In this document: in pieces, positions 44,131 to 57,200 of the stretch
Layout: every line of letters begins with the position of its first letter
Position numbering within the stretch: position 1 is the first letter of the stretch
Program-made: the position numbers and the translations under genes
Notes under the pieces: model-generated
Seen by the model: only the letters and a program-made list of their open reading frames with translations
Told to the model about the DNA's origin: nothing
Databases searched by the model: none
From: Bolinopsis microptera
Taxonomy: Eukaryota > Ctenophora > Tentaculata > Lobata > Bolinopsidae
DNA: 64,000 nt
Direction of reading: 5' to 3'
NCBI RefSeq assembly: GCF_026151205.1
Contig: NC_087074.1
Span: 9,155,726 to 9,219,725 of the forward strand

Positions 44131-44486
44131 AAGAGTGTGCACAATATGAGATCCGAATATATTGAAGAATGGGGAAAACAGTAATAGTGGGATAATTATA
44201 GTGGTAAAGAGTTTACTAGAGAGTGGTCCACAAGGAGGTTACGTGGGAGAGGTTGAGGTGCATGCTGTGATGGGTGGTCAAGAGCTGTCCAGCCAAGTTT
44301 ATATGGCCTAAAATAAACACACAAAGCCTACAATAGTTCAGAAACCGAGTAAGGAGGTGCGGCTACTGATGAGAAGCCTCCTTAAAGTTTATTTGGGTTA
44401 GAAACGACATCTGGGTCCCTACCCTCGCACAAGATTATTCTCAATTTTCTTGTTGTGTTCCACAACTATACTTCTGTATACTTCAG

Positions 44487-44673
44487 TGATTGGGCTGATG
44501 ACTCCAGTGAAAGGGCTGGTGACTCTAGTGAAAGTGCTGGTGACGATGAGAAAGACCATAAACCAGGGATTCCTTCGGGAGCATGTAAGATTATATCCAA
44601 AGTTTGTTCGCCAATGGGGTGTGTCTGGGTGTCAAAGATCTTCAAGGTGGGTGCTACTTGTGATGAACTCTAG
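44487..44673 (+). CDS. Possible terminal exon of a small Cys-rich protein (copy 1)
   Basis: An acceptor-like ATACTTCAG is followed by a 61-codon frame. An acidic part (DWADDSSERAGDSSESAGDD) leads to a compact part with four Cys (SGACKIISKVCSPMGCVWV, then GATCDEL) and TAG. The acidic-then-Cys-rich layout looks like a processed secreted peptide, but the upstream exon with a signal peptide is not seen and the family is unknown. A longer frame on the same strand (MLCSTT...) competes. Low confidence. Confidence 0.3.
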
Positions 44674-44877
44674 AAGGATGGGGTGGTAATACTCGGTCTG
44701 GCCGTCTGGAAGCCCATAGAATTCCAGTTCAGAAACCGAGTAAGGAGGTGCGGCTACTGATGAGAAGCCTCCTTAAAGTTTATTTGGGTTAGAAACGACA
44801 TCTGGGTCCCTACCCTCGCACAAGATTATTCTCAATTTTCTTGTTGTGTTCCACAACTATACTTCTGTATACTTCAG

Positions 44878-45064
44878 TGATTGGGCTGATGACTCCAGTG
44901 AAAGGGCTGGTGACTCTAGTGAAAGTGCTGGTGACGATGAGAAAGACCATAAACCAGGGATTCCTTCGGGAGCATGTAAGATTATATCCAAAGTTTGTTC
45001 GCCAATGGGGTGTGTCTGGGTGTCAAAGATCTTCAAGGTGGGTGCTACTTGTGATGAACTCTAG
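44878..45064 (+). CDS. Possible terminal exon of a small Cys-rich protein (copy 2)
   Basis: Identical duplicate of the frame at 44487-44673 within the second 391-bp unit. The third, partial unit stops before this exon would begin. Confidence 0.3.
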
Positions 45065-45734
45065 AAGGATGGGGTGGTAATACTCGGTCTGGCCGTCTGG
45101 AAGCCCATAGAATTCCAGTTCAGAAACCGAGTAAGGAGGTGCGGCTACTGATGAGAAGCCTCCTTAAAGTTTATTTGGGTTAGAAACGACATCTGGGTCC
45201 CTACCCTCGCACAAGATTATTCTCAATTTTCTTGTTGTGTTCCACAACTAAGGAGCCGCCACACTGCACTTGGCCAGGCAAGTGAACGAGGAGAGATCAG
45301 TGCAGTACGGCAACATCAAAAGAACGTTTTGAATTACAGTACAATGGTAGGCAGGGCTAGGTAGCAGCACTTTAATCACTGAGAAGAAGTCCGAAAGAAG
45401 GCCTAATTTAACATTGTTTTTAAAGTGCACCGTAGTTGTGCTGTTATTCGATTGAATGTTTACACTGTGCAAAATGAAGTCATCTTCCAGTGCCTAGCTG
45501 TAAAAAAAATGCTACGTGCGCGGGAGTGTGTGAACAAAAATACGGCACTAACTAGCGAGCATGAGCAAGGGAAACAGGACTCTACACTAGTGTTTGTGAC
45601 ACTAAGGGGAGCGCACGCGAGGGTAAAGAGGGCTAAAATTTAAGCAAGCAAATGCGCGAGCAATAAGACTCTGCCGACTTAAGTTGTAAAATAAGTGACC
45701 AAAACAGAATCTAAATTAGAAGTATATCCATATG

Positions 45735-46115
45735 TTAAAACTTAAAGGAGTAGCAGGTTACCAGCTGATGAGAAGGGTGCTGATGAAAATGTAAGATGAC
45801 AGATAAAAGAAAGGTGATGGCATGAGTAAAGTCATAATGAAACGTCAGCGCAGAGAAATAGTAGATGAATTTATAAAGTAAAAGCTAAAAACTTAGAAGA
45901 GGATCATGGTTAATAATTAGTTAAAGAGTGGCAGGTTACCAGCTTTAGAGAAAATGCTTTAGTTGAAATGCTATTGAAGATGAAAGATTGCAAATAAAAG
46001 AACGTTGAAGACGTAAGTAAAGTCATAATAGATCGTTACGTAAGTAGTAAAGTCATATTAAAACTTACGTAAGTAAAGACATATTAAAACTTAAGCGCAA
46101 AAGGAATAGCAGATG
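45735..46115 (+). repeat. Diverged ~178-bp tandem repeat, two copies
   Basis: GCAGGTTACCAGCT near 45753 and 45931, each followed by AAAATG...GAAAGATGACAG / AAGATTGCAAATAAAAGAA and AGTAAAGTCATAAT. Confidence 0.6.
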
Positions 46116-46401
46116 GGTTTATTAATGAAGTGATACGCCAAACCCTGATCTGACAACGTGATGTTTCCGTTACGTTGGTGTAATCGAAGTTGCGTCGGTA
46201 TAATCGGAGTTGAAGTAGGGCTGAGCTGCCTTGAGTGTGCTGCTTGCTGAAGGACATTTGCGAAATATCGGGCCCTTTTACTAGTATAGCGGGCTGCGCA
46301 GGCCTGCTGTAGAGAAAGAGGCCGCTGGTGGATATATATAAGAACTAATAATAAGAAGCTTTGACAAAACTATAAAGCATTAGAGAAGAAATAACGAATA
46401 A

Positions 46402-46516
46402 GGGGTCGTTCACATATTACGTTATCAGCCGAGGGGGGAGGGGGGATTTCTAAATGATTACGCTATAGTATTGTAATTTTGACACAATAGCTATGTGTAA
46501 AACTGATTACGACCCC
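46402..46516 (+). mobile_element. Internally deleted copy of the GGGGTCGTTCACAT MITE
   Basis: Has the left end GGGGTCGTTCACATATTACG and the middle ACACAATAGCTATGTGTAAA. It jumps from CTGATTACG to ACCCC, lacking about 55 bp of the right half. Confidence 0.75.
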
Positions 46517-47690
46517 TGAATGAAACAGAAGATACTTGCCGCAACAGCCGCAAGTCTTAAAAACATATCAATATCATCGGATTTACCCCGGCATCAACAT
46601 AATATCACAAATTTGAACCCTCTCATTAGCATGCAATTGCTCTTCACGATTCCTAGCTCGACTCAATATATTTGTGTTTACTAAGATTATTTAGTACACA
46701 GTTTGTTCGAGTCAGCCTTTATGACTGAGAAGTTGACTTTATCCTTTAATCATGACCCACAAACAACATACCACAACACGAACATTTTAAGAAATTAACC
46801 ATATTTCCAATTTTGGCAAGGTAGTGTTGAAAATTAAAATAACTGAGCACATGGGTTTCACCCTTTTTATGGTTAGATGTTGAAGTTACCTCGCCTTTAA
46901 GGTGTGAGTCTTATTAAGGTTGAGAAGAGTTTTAAAAGATATTACAAATTTCTCCGAAAACGAAGAGCTCACGTACGATTATTTTCAAAATTCAATTCAA
47001 CTTTGGGGATTGCGGCTGTTTACTGTCAGTATTTCTATTCGAAAATAAAACTTTAATCTATACCCAAACCTAAACTGTTCGCAACCCTATCTTTATCTAA
47101 AGATAGGAGGAGTACAGTTAAGGTTGCAAATAATTAAATTTATATTATTTATAGTTGAAACCAAGTTTAACCTTCGGCAGAAACATCACAACTATGCGGC
47201 TAATAAAGTATGTTCCAATCGGGATATTACACTTTGGACTTTGGTATTGGTAAGGATCGTTTATACATTGATGAAAGTTCATTAAATGGGAACTGGAAGA
47301 ACTACATTTCATCAAAGATAACTTTTTTTTCCACGAAAAATTATTAAAATTTCCAATACATAATGCTCGCCCAATATAGCATCAAACTTTCAGTTCCTCT
47401 AAAATGTTATCTCGCTGAATTAAAGATTGGACCAGACCATGTCTAAATCAAATTATAGAGCAGTAAGTGTGGTTACAGTGCACGTTGCCGATGCGAGATA
47501 AAAGATGGAACCATTTAATTAACTCTCATAGTTGAATCTTGAAATAACGGCACTTAATACTTTTTTAGCTGAACCATAATCATCCAGCCACAAATCTGAC
47601 ACTATACCTCTACTTCTAGCTGTTGTGATACTACAGCTATTTAATAATCTAAATATTTGTATCTATAAAAATATTTGATCATCCATTCGC
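46517..47690. other. Intergenic, nothing recognised
   Basis: AT-rich, no supported frames or repeats. Confidence 0.5.
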
Positions 47691-47694
47691 CATC

Positions 47695-48477
47695 CAAGCT
47701 CAAACATATGAAGTGTCTAACGGAAACATGCTGTACCCCACTCAAACGGTGAAAGATCTAGGAGTGACAGTTTCCGCTGATTTGTCCTGGACCCCACACA
47801 TCAACAGGATAGCGTTAGCTGAACGTGCAGGAAAAGTTGCTTCTTGGGTGCTAAGTGCGTTCAAAACGAGAGACAAAGCCACCATGATGACTCTGTACAA
47901 GTCTCTCGTTAGAAGCCATCTGGAGTATTGCTGTCCTCTGTGGAATTGCTCTAAGAAAAAGGACATCCAACAGCTAGAAGGGATTCAGCGTACGTTTACA
48001 GCGAAAATAGATGGCACCCAGCACCTCAACTATTACTAATGGCAGAGATTAAAGGCCCTAGATCTGATGTCATTGCAAAGAAGAAGAGAACGGTATTTAA
48101 TCATCAACATGTGGAAAGTTCTGCATTGCAAGTGCCCTAATGATATTGGTATCCAGTTCTCGGTGACTCTCACACATGGTCAAAAAGCAGTTGTGCCCAG
48201 TATAGCTAAGTCCAGCAGTCAACGTAATCAAGCACTACATGACAACTCATTTGCAGTCACTGGACCTCGATTATGGAATGTAATCCCAACACATATGCAC
48301 ACCATCGAGGATCCTATGCAATTCAAAGCAGCTTTAACGAACTTTGTGAAGTCATTTCCGGACGAGCCTCCAGCTCCAGGATACAGCCGTCGGAATGGAA
48401 ACTCCTTGCGGGATTGGAGTGGTGATAAAACAGTTTCTACACTGTCCGGGGGGTCGACTTTTTCGATGGCCCGATAG
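47695..48477 (+). pseudogene. LINE fragment: C-terminal RT region with one stop codon
   Basis: Frame from TQTVKDLGVTVSADLSWTPH (end of the RT thumb), through LVRSHLEYCCPLWNCSKKKD and MSLQRRRERYLIINMWK, to SFAVTGPRLWNVIPTHMHTI and the stop at 48475. A single in-frame TAA (48037-48039, after LNYY) breaks it; otherwise the frame is intact. These blocks are typical of the region after the RT of CR1/Rex-like LINEs. The catalytic RT is missing, so this is a 5'-truncated, dead copy. Confidence 0.85.
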
Positions 48478-51149
48478 AGGATTCTATGAAGCCCTACAAA
48501 GTAACAAAGTAAGTATAGTTGCAATATTAGATCCTTTTTGGCGAGGGATTAGAAAAGTTGGAAAAAAGGGAGAAAACTTGCCACATAGGTCCAGGATCGA
48601 GATTAAAGTATACAGGGTGAAGACGATTTACACAAGTACGATTTACACGACTAAACATGGGTAATAATAGTCGTGATGGTCAGTTATAAGTACCCTTGCG
48701 CAGTTATGAGATAAGACTAACTGTCGGTTAAGATTAATTGTTATAAAGTTGAGGGTCGAAGGAGCAGGACCAGTACTTCCTACTGTGATTCTTAGTCCAC
48801 CATCGCCCATCGGGCAGTAAGCGCCTATGTCCTGTATTTTAGTGTACTTTATTTGAAAATTGAATCAAAGTGCGTAATTCTGTCAAATTCGAGTGCAAGT
48901 ATCATTTTTATGATACTTGCTGATCACAAGGAAAACCGTACACAAATGACAAATATATACCTTTCTGGTAAGTGCCAGAATATAGGACTCAGTCATCAGG
49001 AACAGGTTCAAAAACACAAAATACGCACATTAGGAAGAAAAGAATCTGGTGCTATCAGCAATAAATCAGTAATCTAATTAGCGGATGATACTGTTAATCG
49101 TAATATAATTATTAAGTACGAAACAATAGTAATGCTTCGAATCACACATCATCACATTATGGGGGGCAGAGTATCAATTTCTCAGATAATACCGCAGGCA
49201 AAAGATCTGGAAGAATCCCGGGTGGGGGCCGTGATGATAAGGTATGTGTTCCGGAGCAGTTCCACTAAAATATGAGGAGGTTTTGTGGTCTTACAGTTAT
49301 ATTGGAGGTAAGCTGGAGTTGTATTTCAATTCAATAAAAGATGAAAGAACAGGGCTTATATTTTGACACTGTTTATAAAAAAGAATTAGATATGCAAACT
49401 GGACAGTAGCAACAAGAACAAGAGACAAGCCTGGCCTGAATTTGTGGACCCCCTGAAATAGGGAGCACTGCTGAGTTAAGCAGTATTCTCCGGGGTTAAC
49501 GTTGTTGGTTGTTGGTATTATAGAACATTATGATCGAAATAGATAGGGTTGATTATCAATATTGTATCGAAACAAAATAGAAATCATCACAAAGGTTCCT
49601 TAATATGATCATGTACCAGTGACGTGATATTTGGCAATTAACATGCAATTAACTAATCGATCGATTAATAATTAGATCTGCAACAGGATACATATGAGTA
49701 ACGGCACGATGATGTATCGAGAGGGCAGTATATTTTACGTGGAAGACAAAAAGGGAGGGCTGCAAAGAGAAAAAAATCTCGCAGCAACATTAGCATATCA
49801 ACAATTAGGCCTGACGGGCTTCCCAGTAGTAATTAATAAAATCAATACGACCTTGCTTGCTAGGACTTAATAATACAACTTTTTACACCTCCCCAGAACT
49901 ACTTGCTCCTCTTCCTAATCGTTTAGGGTGTTAAGAGTTTTCTTGCAATAAGCTGTAACATTTCTTGTCCACTTCACCGGAAGTAATGGAGGCTAGGTCC
50001 GTTAGTATTGGGTCCCATTTCGGGTTCTTATCTGCTGTCTCGTACATTCAAGTTCACAGGTTACTATGCCATACGATCGTGGGACATTATATCGCTGACA
50101 TTAACAATAATCAAGTGACAAGTTGGTGCGTGATTGCCCTGTGTGACCCTCCCAGTAGACCATCACGTGACTCAGTTGTAGATAATCACGTGACTTATTT
50201 GTAGCTAATCTCGGTCACGACCAGTTAATTTCAGTCACGACAGTGTGACTTTTGCTTGACAGTGGGACTAAAACAATTACGTTCTGCTGACTGTAGAACA
50301 ATTAAAAGTCGACATCATTACAGACGTTACAGTTAAATCTGCTGATTTGTGTCAAACCGAAAACGTTTACTAAGAAAGCGAAATAAATCTCATGGTATAT
50401 GTTGCTGGAAATAAGAAATCTCTTTCAAATCCCCCTAAAAATTCAAACTGATACAACGTGCAGATGGTTGCTATTTTCAGCAAAAACAAAATTCACATAA
50501 ACAGAACATAAAGGAACGAATATAAATACCGCAGAAATAATATATTCTTTACATCGAACACAGCTTTCCATACTTTGGTATGACCGGCCTAGCAAAATTA
50601 ATGGGAAGCACATTCTTATTTCTTTGTGGTTTCATACATGCGTGGCGCGATATTAGAATATCTATTATATCCCAAAATCGAACGTCAAGTTCTGGTAAGT
50701 TAATGCATTTTTCCAATCGTCACTAACTGTTACCGGCCTGTCTGCAGTTATTATTCCCATACCTAGTGCAAATCTTGTATTACAACACCTACATCATAAT
50801 TGTGCTACCTACTTTTTCCTCGCATTGATATGACATACTTGCATAGCACACCCTAGCAGGTTGAAAAATAATGCTGATGTCACAATATCGTGCACACAGG
50901 AAGTTGAGGTTATGACTAAAGAACCAATGTTTACTTATGAAATTCAAAAACTTTCAAAAGCAACGAGTAGAAATTAAAAGTTATGAGACATAACGTAGAC
51001 TAAAAATGCGTCACCACTCATTAGTCATCATCAAGTGTCAAGGAGACATATGAAGCACGGCTTAAAACATAATATTAACAACGCTTACAAGTCATTGTAA
51101 GATATGATGACATTAAGATATAACCTTCTATTACAGTTTACTCGACATG
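48478..51149. other. Intergenic, nothing recognised
   Basis: About 2.7 kb without supported genes, tandem arrays or matches to the repeats seen elsewhere here. Confidence 0.45.
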
Positions 51150-51155
51150 TTTATT
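51150..51155 (-). terminator. Polyadenylation signal of TBC1D31
   Basis: AATAAA on the minus strand, about 215 bases after the TBC1D31 stop codon. Confidence 0.5.
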
Positions 51156-51370
51156 AGCCAAAGATATACCAACGGAAATAATAAAATCTCATTAGATTTT
51201 CAACAGAGGGCGCATACTTCCCGCGCTTATTTGCAATATAATTCGGCCATGGCGTGAAATATCGCAGATATGCAGCTGTTTTATCTGAAGATGAAGTCAT
51301 TGGGTTTCACCAACCGATTACGCCTGAGTAATCTTAAATAGTTGTTAACAACTAGTCTTGCAATGCCCCA

Positions 51371-54299
51371 TCATCCCACACTAGAGTTTACTGATCGAGT
51401 AGCCGAAGAGAGAGTGCTCTGTTCGGAGCGATTGTCCTCCGTTATCTTGTGTCTGAGGTCTCTGACATGCCTCAACACGTCAGCTTGTCGCCGGTCCAAA
51501 CTCTCTCGTCTCTTGTTCAGCACCACTGTGTTACCCTGTTCAGCATTCTCCTTATCATCACTTGCACCTGTAATCAAATACACCTGTTATACAATTAGAG
51601 GAAGGGTTTTTATCGATATAATTAATAAAATTACTTAATGTTAGAATGAGTTCGTAAATGAGATTACGAAATCCCAATGAGAAAGCTAATACTTAATTAC
51701 ATTAACATTACTAGTACTTATTCACGTTGTAACAACATAAAGCTATTGTACAGTTGGAAAGTTCTCATTATTACATTCTGCAGCAACTATTTTTTCATTC
51801 CTCCATTATTTTCTCATTTTAAGCTTTTAAATATTTTGTAATCCAATTACAACACACGGTAAAATAAGAAAAAGTCTCAAAAATTCCAGATTTAATGAGA
51901 TTATCAACATTTTCAAACAATGACAATTTGCCAAAGTAAGAATTTTGCAGGTTCGGAAGATAAAGGTAACAAATTCATTTTAAGCTATTTTAAACTTAAG
52001 TATTAAGTAATTAAGTGCAGACATTAGACAGAGCCGATAAAGCGGAGTCTCGCCGGTCAGATGAGTGGTTATACCTCGGAGTTGCTGGATTTCACCGTAG
52101 AGTCCTTCGACCCTCTTCTCGGTTGACAAGGTCTCCAAGCGTTGCTGCTCAATGGCTGCCCGCTGATACTGCATTTCCGCGTGCTATTATGAAGTCATTG
52201 GTTAAGTATAATCAGGAAACACCGAAAATTCAAAAGCGAAAGTGTTTACTGTAACATCGAGTTCTAAAATGGAAGTCTTGCCGCATGTCGATTCTAGCTA
52301 GCTGAGACGTACGTACGTGCCTTACATTAATGCAAAGACGCGCACACGTGGCGCGCGAACAACACTAACTGCAAAAGAAAGGCCTTGTGATAATAAAAGC
52401 TGTTAGCGCGCTACCGAACTAAACATATTTTAATGTGACAGCCCCAACGAAAAACCGCCAAACTTGAATGGGCTGTATTTTGTTATTCATTTTCATATTT
52501 TTATTTCGTAACTACGACAGACGTTAAATTTTTGAACTAATCTTCGAAATGAGACTGAATGATTCTCACCATATCCCTTGTAACATCCTTCAGAGCTGTT
52601 TCCAATTTTTCTTTCTCCGTTTGATCTCTAGCTTCTTTTTGTCGCACATTATTAAGCGCTATTTCAGTGTAAATAGCGTTAATATGTCGGGCTCTCTCTT
52701 CGTCTCGACCATGCTTCAAAGACATGGTTTTCACTGCACTCCTCGCCAAATCGTGTTGGGCTCCCTATAGGGATATGTGTTAGTGAAATTTGGGACATAA
52801 ATTCAAAACAATTTGTGTCACTATTTTTCATTGAAAATGAATAAATTCAGTAAAATATTTCCAACAACCGCTATCTCAAATCCAAGATAAAGGGCAAAAT
52901 AAGAGACTAACCTGGACTCTGATAGTGGCCCTATCCTCAATGATATCGCCATCTAGATCATGTTTTCTTCTGAGTAATTCACTTCTTTCTCTTTGATTAG
53001 CTGATAAAGCCTCTTCCTTCTTGTTTGTAACGTAAAGTTCTCTGAGGTCAATAGTAGCCAACATACTGACAAAACTACCTACCAATCCGTGATCTTAGAG
53101 CTTAAAACCACAATTTAACAACAATATTTATTGTTCTTTGGAAAGTTAATATCATCGGCAAAGATCCCAAGAAGTTATTTGAATAATTAATATTTCTCAA
53201 CTGATTTACTTTACAGCTCACTATGTAATCAGGGCGACAAGCTTGAAACTGGCTGGAGGGGGTTCATAGTCCCCCCGCATAGCAAACCTGTGTTTTATTT
53301 GTTAATGTTCTATAAGAAATCGTACAAGTTTTACCTGGCAAGTTCCTGTTGCAGAAATCCCTTCTGAGTTTCCATTTCTAGTTCTTTCAAAGCTACTTCT
53401 TCCAGTGCTCCTTTCGTTTCCAAATCTCTTAACAAAGCTTTCTTCTTGATCTAAAGTTCAATTATTTGAGCACGTAAAATAGCACACAAAAGGATGACAC
53501 GCAACTAGCACATAACTTCACGGGTCATCTAGATTCTAGAGGATAATATTTTTAGAGGTAAGATTGAAACAAACCTCCTCTTCCAGTAAAACAAGTTTTT
53601 CCTTGTGATCATTCTCTGCAGTTTCTATAAAGTTCTTGCGGGCAGAGTCCAATACCTGAACCTCCCTAAGTCGCAGTTCCCTCTTCATTGCCTGCAACCT
53701 GAACAGAAAGGTCACTTGACTAGAAGTATTGGACTCCTATTATAATGCACATGAAACATCTCACCAGCGATCCATCATAACATCTTGTGTAAGTTGTCAG
53801 AAGTCTCATTCGATATATAATATACTATTAATGAAACTCAAATGCACAGAATGCAAAACAAATAATGGTATAAATTGTACCTGATACGTTGTTCGGTAAG
53901 TTTGTTCTCCTCAGCTAGCAGTATCTTACGCCTCTGTTGTTCAGCCTCAGACAATAACTGTTGTTCCCTCCTCCACACTTCCTCCTGTTGCTGCAGGTGG
54001 GCTGTGTGCGACTTCAGCTCCTCCGCTAACTGCCTGAATAGTTGTTGTCTTATTAGAATAATTAGTCCTAGACGAACGAAAATACAACAAATAACAAGAC
54101 AAGCACAATAATTAACACTTAGTTAACAAACTAACAGCAAGCTGTTTATATAGAATGTTCTACAAAAACAGGATGCTGCTGTGTTCTACCTCTGTTTGAT
54201 GTATTCTAATTCATCATTGTGAATCCTCTCTCGTTCCTTTAGCTGATAATCCACTACTTTCTCAGGATAGTTGTTAAATATAGGGTAATCTCCTGCTAC
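51371..54299 (-). CDS. TBC1D31: TBC1D31 C-terminal coiled coil (8 exons)
   Basis: From VAGDYPIFNNYPEKVVDYQL (the conserved link after the TBC domain) through long Glu/Lys/Arg/Gln helices (EEVWRREQQLLSEAEQQRRK; RLQAMKRELRLREVQVLDSA) to the conserved end LNKRRESLDRRQADVLRHVR, RDLRHKITEDNRSEQ. The final VNSSVG is followed by TGA. The helical part mediates centrosome targeting in relatives (family knowledge). Introns are short. Confidence 0.9.
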
Positions 54300-57200
54300 C
54301 TGCGACGTGATAGAACTGGTTAACATTCTCTTTGGATGCGTAGAAAATAAAGAATTTCTACATTTATTAACATAATATTATGTAGTATGTAGTATGAATA
54401 TTTTATTATGTAAACGAAATACAATCTACATACCAGTGGGGTGATAGGTTTTATGAAGGAGCGAGGGTGTATCTCAGAAGGGCATGTTTCCCACAGAGTG
54501 TAAGCGTTTGAAACCAGCCGGGATATCAGGATTCTGTTCCGGTTGTGAAAGTAAAACTGAAATTGGGAGGAAATTATGGAACTGTCACTGTGAAGTTTCA
54601 ACACTTATTACGCCTTAACTAACAGCAATAGCAGCAAATCTGGGGAAACTTTGAAATACACCAATTTGAAGCATTTAACCACCCCTTAAAAATCAAAGAT
54701 TATGAATTTTAGTAATCTGATTATTTACATAGGTCCAAAAATGTCATAGCTTCATGATAGTGCAACGAAAAAAATCTCAGAACATTTTGGTGCTGAGTTA
54801 GGTGGTTAAGTAGTCGAAAAATGACTGATTTGTTAGTGGACATTTTTTATACCTCTAACACCCAAACCCTTACTACAGTGAAGATATAAGTGTTACAGTT
54901 AATATTGATGGTCATTATTGAACAAAAACGGTTCATTGACACATAGTTGAAGAAAGAAATTAAAAAGGTTAATAAATGTGGTCTGTGGAGTGGTTTATTT
55001 GTTTATGTTATAGTGTACGCGTGCGCGCGCGCTAGCGCGTACTTAACCATCTGTAGGCCAACATATTTAGTTTATGCTTAATTTCTTTATATATTATGTC
55101 ACCACTAGAGTGCCCAATACTTTTAGTGAAGGTTTGATGTAGAACAGTTAACCACCAACTGTGGTATATCAAAAAAACCATGTTTGTACGCGTGCGCGCG
55201 CTAGCGCGTACTTAACCACCTGGAATGGCACAGCATTGAGTTATCACCATAATTCCAAAAGCAGAAGACACCATTCAGGTGCCCAAAACTTTTGGCTATG
55301 GTCCCAATACCATAAAACCTTAGATGTGGCCTCAATGTGGTTAAAACATGTTTATTTTGGACTTTCGGTCAACAGAAGCCATCACAAATTAACCATTATT
55401 CAGCAACCTCTGACCTTTTGGTGCCTTATTTTGTTTTGATATTTGATTATGAGAGATAGCTGGAGGATAATAAGTGATTTTAAAGATAATGCAACAAAAT
55501 GTGTGGCCGTATGGCGGTTAAAACGACCAAAAACACTGATTTTGGTCAATTTTAGACCTTTATTAACCATGATGGACGCAACATAGGACTCAGCAATGTT
55601 TCTGGTCATATAAATGAGCAGGTAGTTATATCTAGATAATGTAGCATGGCCAGCTATAGCTTTACAAAGCTAATATGTGCTCTAAAAATGGTTAATTAGT
55701 GCAAATATAGGGTATTTTCGAGACATTTTAACCACCTTAGCTGCACATTGATCGGAATGCATGAACTTGGGGTCAATTATGCATTTGCAAACAAATATAC
55801 ACTCATTTGGATAGCAAACCATTATCTGAAGTTCATATTGTGGTTAATTTTCACTTTAATAGATGCCTTGTTCAACAGCCTAGCAAGTAATATAGCCCTT
55901 TTAACCACTTTTATGACAACATTTCTTGATAAATTTTATCAAGACCCTTCAAATGTCCTTTGTTGACCATAAAATGTTGACTAAAATCATTAATAATGTT
56001 TTGATTGGTGGTAAACAATAAATTTTGACATTTTAACCATCTTTTTAGCACTTTTTACGAATATTAACCACCTCAAATCAACCATACTATTAAATTGCAC
56101 ATTTGTGATAAAAAATTATCATCCATGCACAAATGAACAACCAACACTATACATCTATAATCAGAGCAATATTTATAGCTCACCGTTCATCTTCAATTTA
56201 ACCACCATTAGGACCACAAAATGCCCCCAATGAGGTTTGAAAACTTTTGTGATAGTTGCACCATGATATGATCTCAATATAATGACTATTCAGTTCATAA
56301 TATCATATCTCAAAATGGTGGTTAACCCTAAAACTGGTATTTTAACCACCATAGTGGCCACATAGATGACCCATTAACCACAATTATTCAACATGACCGT
56401 ACTGCAGTGTTTTGTGCACCAGAAAAACATCACTCCAACATTGAGATTAACCACAATGAGCTGCAACATAATGTTGAAGTCAACATACTCAAATTGTGTG
56501 AAAAAAGTCAATGTCCACCAAGTTTCCCCAGATTTGCTGCTATTGCTGCTAATTATTTGTTCTTTACATATTTTATAATCGTATTCAAATGCGAACAACC
56601 TACACTTTGTACACAAACAAGTCAAACATATTATAGTTTTGTTACCTATAACTTTGGAAGCATACAATATAGTAATATGATTTTACCTCAAAGTCCTTGA
56701 TTTCAGTGCAATTTAACAGGACTTGTCTGCTACAGTTCAAATACACGACAACCAGACAGAGCAAGTAACCTGATAATATCATTTATTAGCTACACTATAT
56801 TCGTAATAGTCACTTTAATATTTCAATGGTTCCTACTAAATGAACTAGAATTGCTCTGAGTAGGTGTGTCCTGATGGATTACAAACTATATGTAATCCAA
56901 ATATCTTTCATTATTTGTTACAAATGCAATGATTTACCAGGAGGGTTAGACACAATGTGATCCATAAGTACCATCCACTCCTGAGCAGAGAGAACTTCTG
57001 AGAATACAGTGTACAACAGTGGCCAGCAGTAAACCTGAGATATAGAGCAGTAAATTAGGGGTAGATAACTAAAGAGTATAATTATTATCTGCTAATATTA
57101 CTGATAGTTGATACTGTTACCTTGGCCTTAGATGTTATTGATACTGATCTATAATACATATTAGATCTATAAGTTCTATGTAACCGACTCTTAGCCGCCA

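Larger units (their letters stand above)
44336..45249 (+). repeat. 391-bp tandem duplication, 2.3 copies
   Basis: Units begin TTCAGAAACCGAGTAAGGAG at about 44336, 44727 and 45118. The first two are identical as far as I can compare them by eye; the third stops at about 45249 (TTCCACAACTA) and unrelated sequence follows. Confidence 0.93.

Noticed and set aside
44450-44689. Longer frame MLCSTTILLYTS... in the 391-bp unit
   Set aside because: Basic and hydrophobic without a clear domain. The overlapping acidic/Cys frame with an acceptor in front looks more like an exon; neither is certain.
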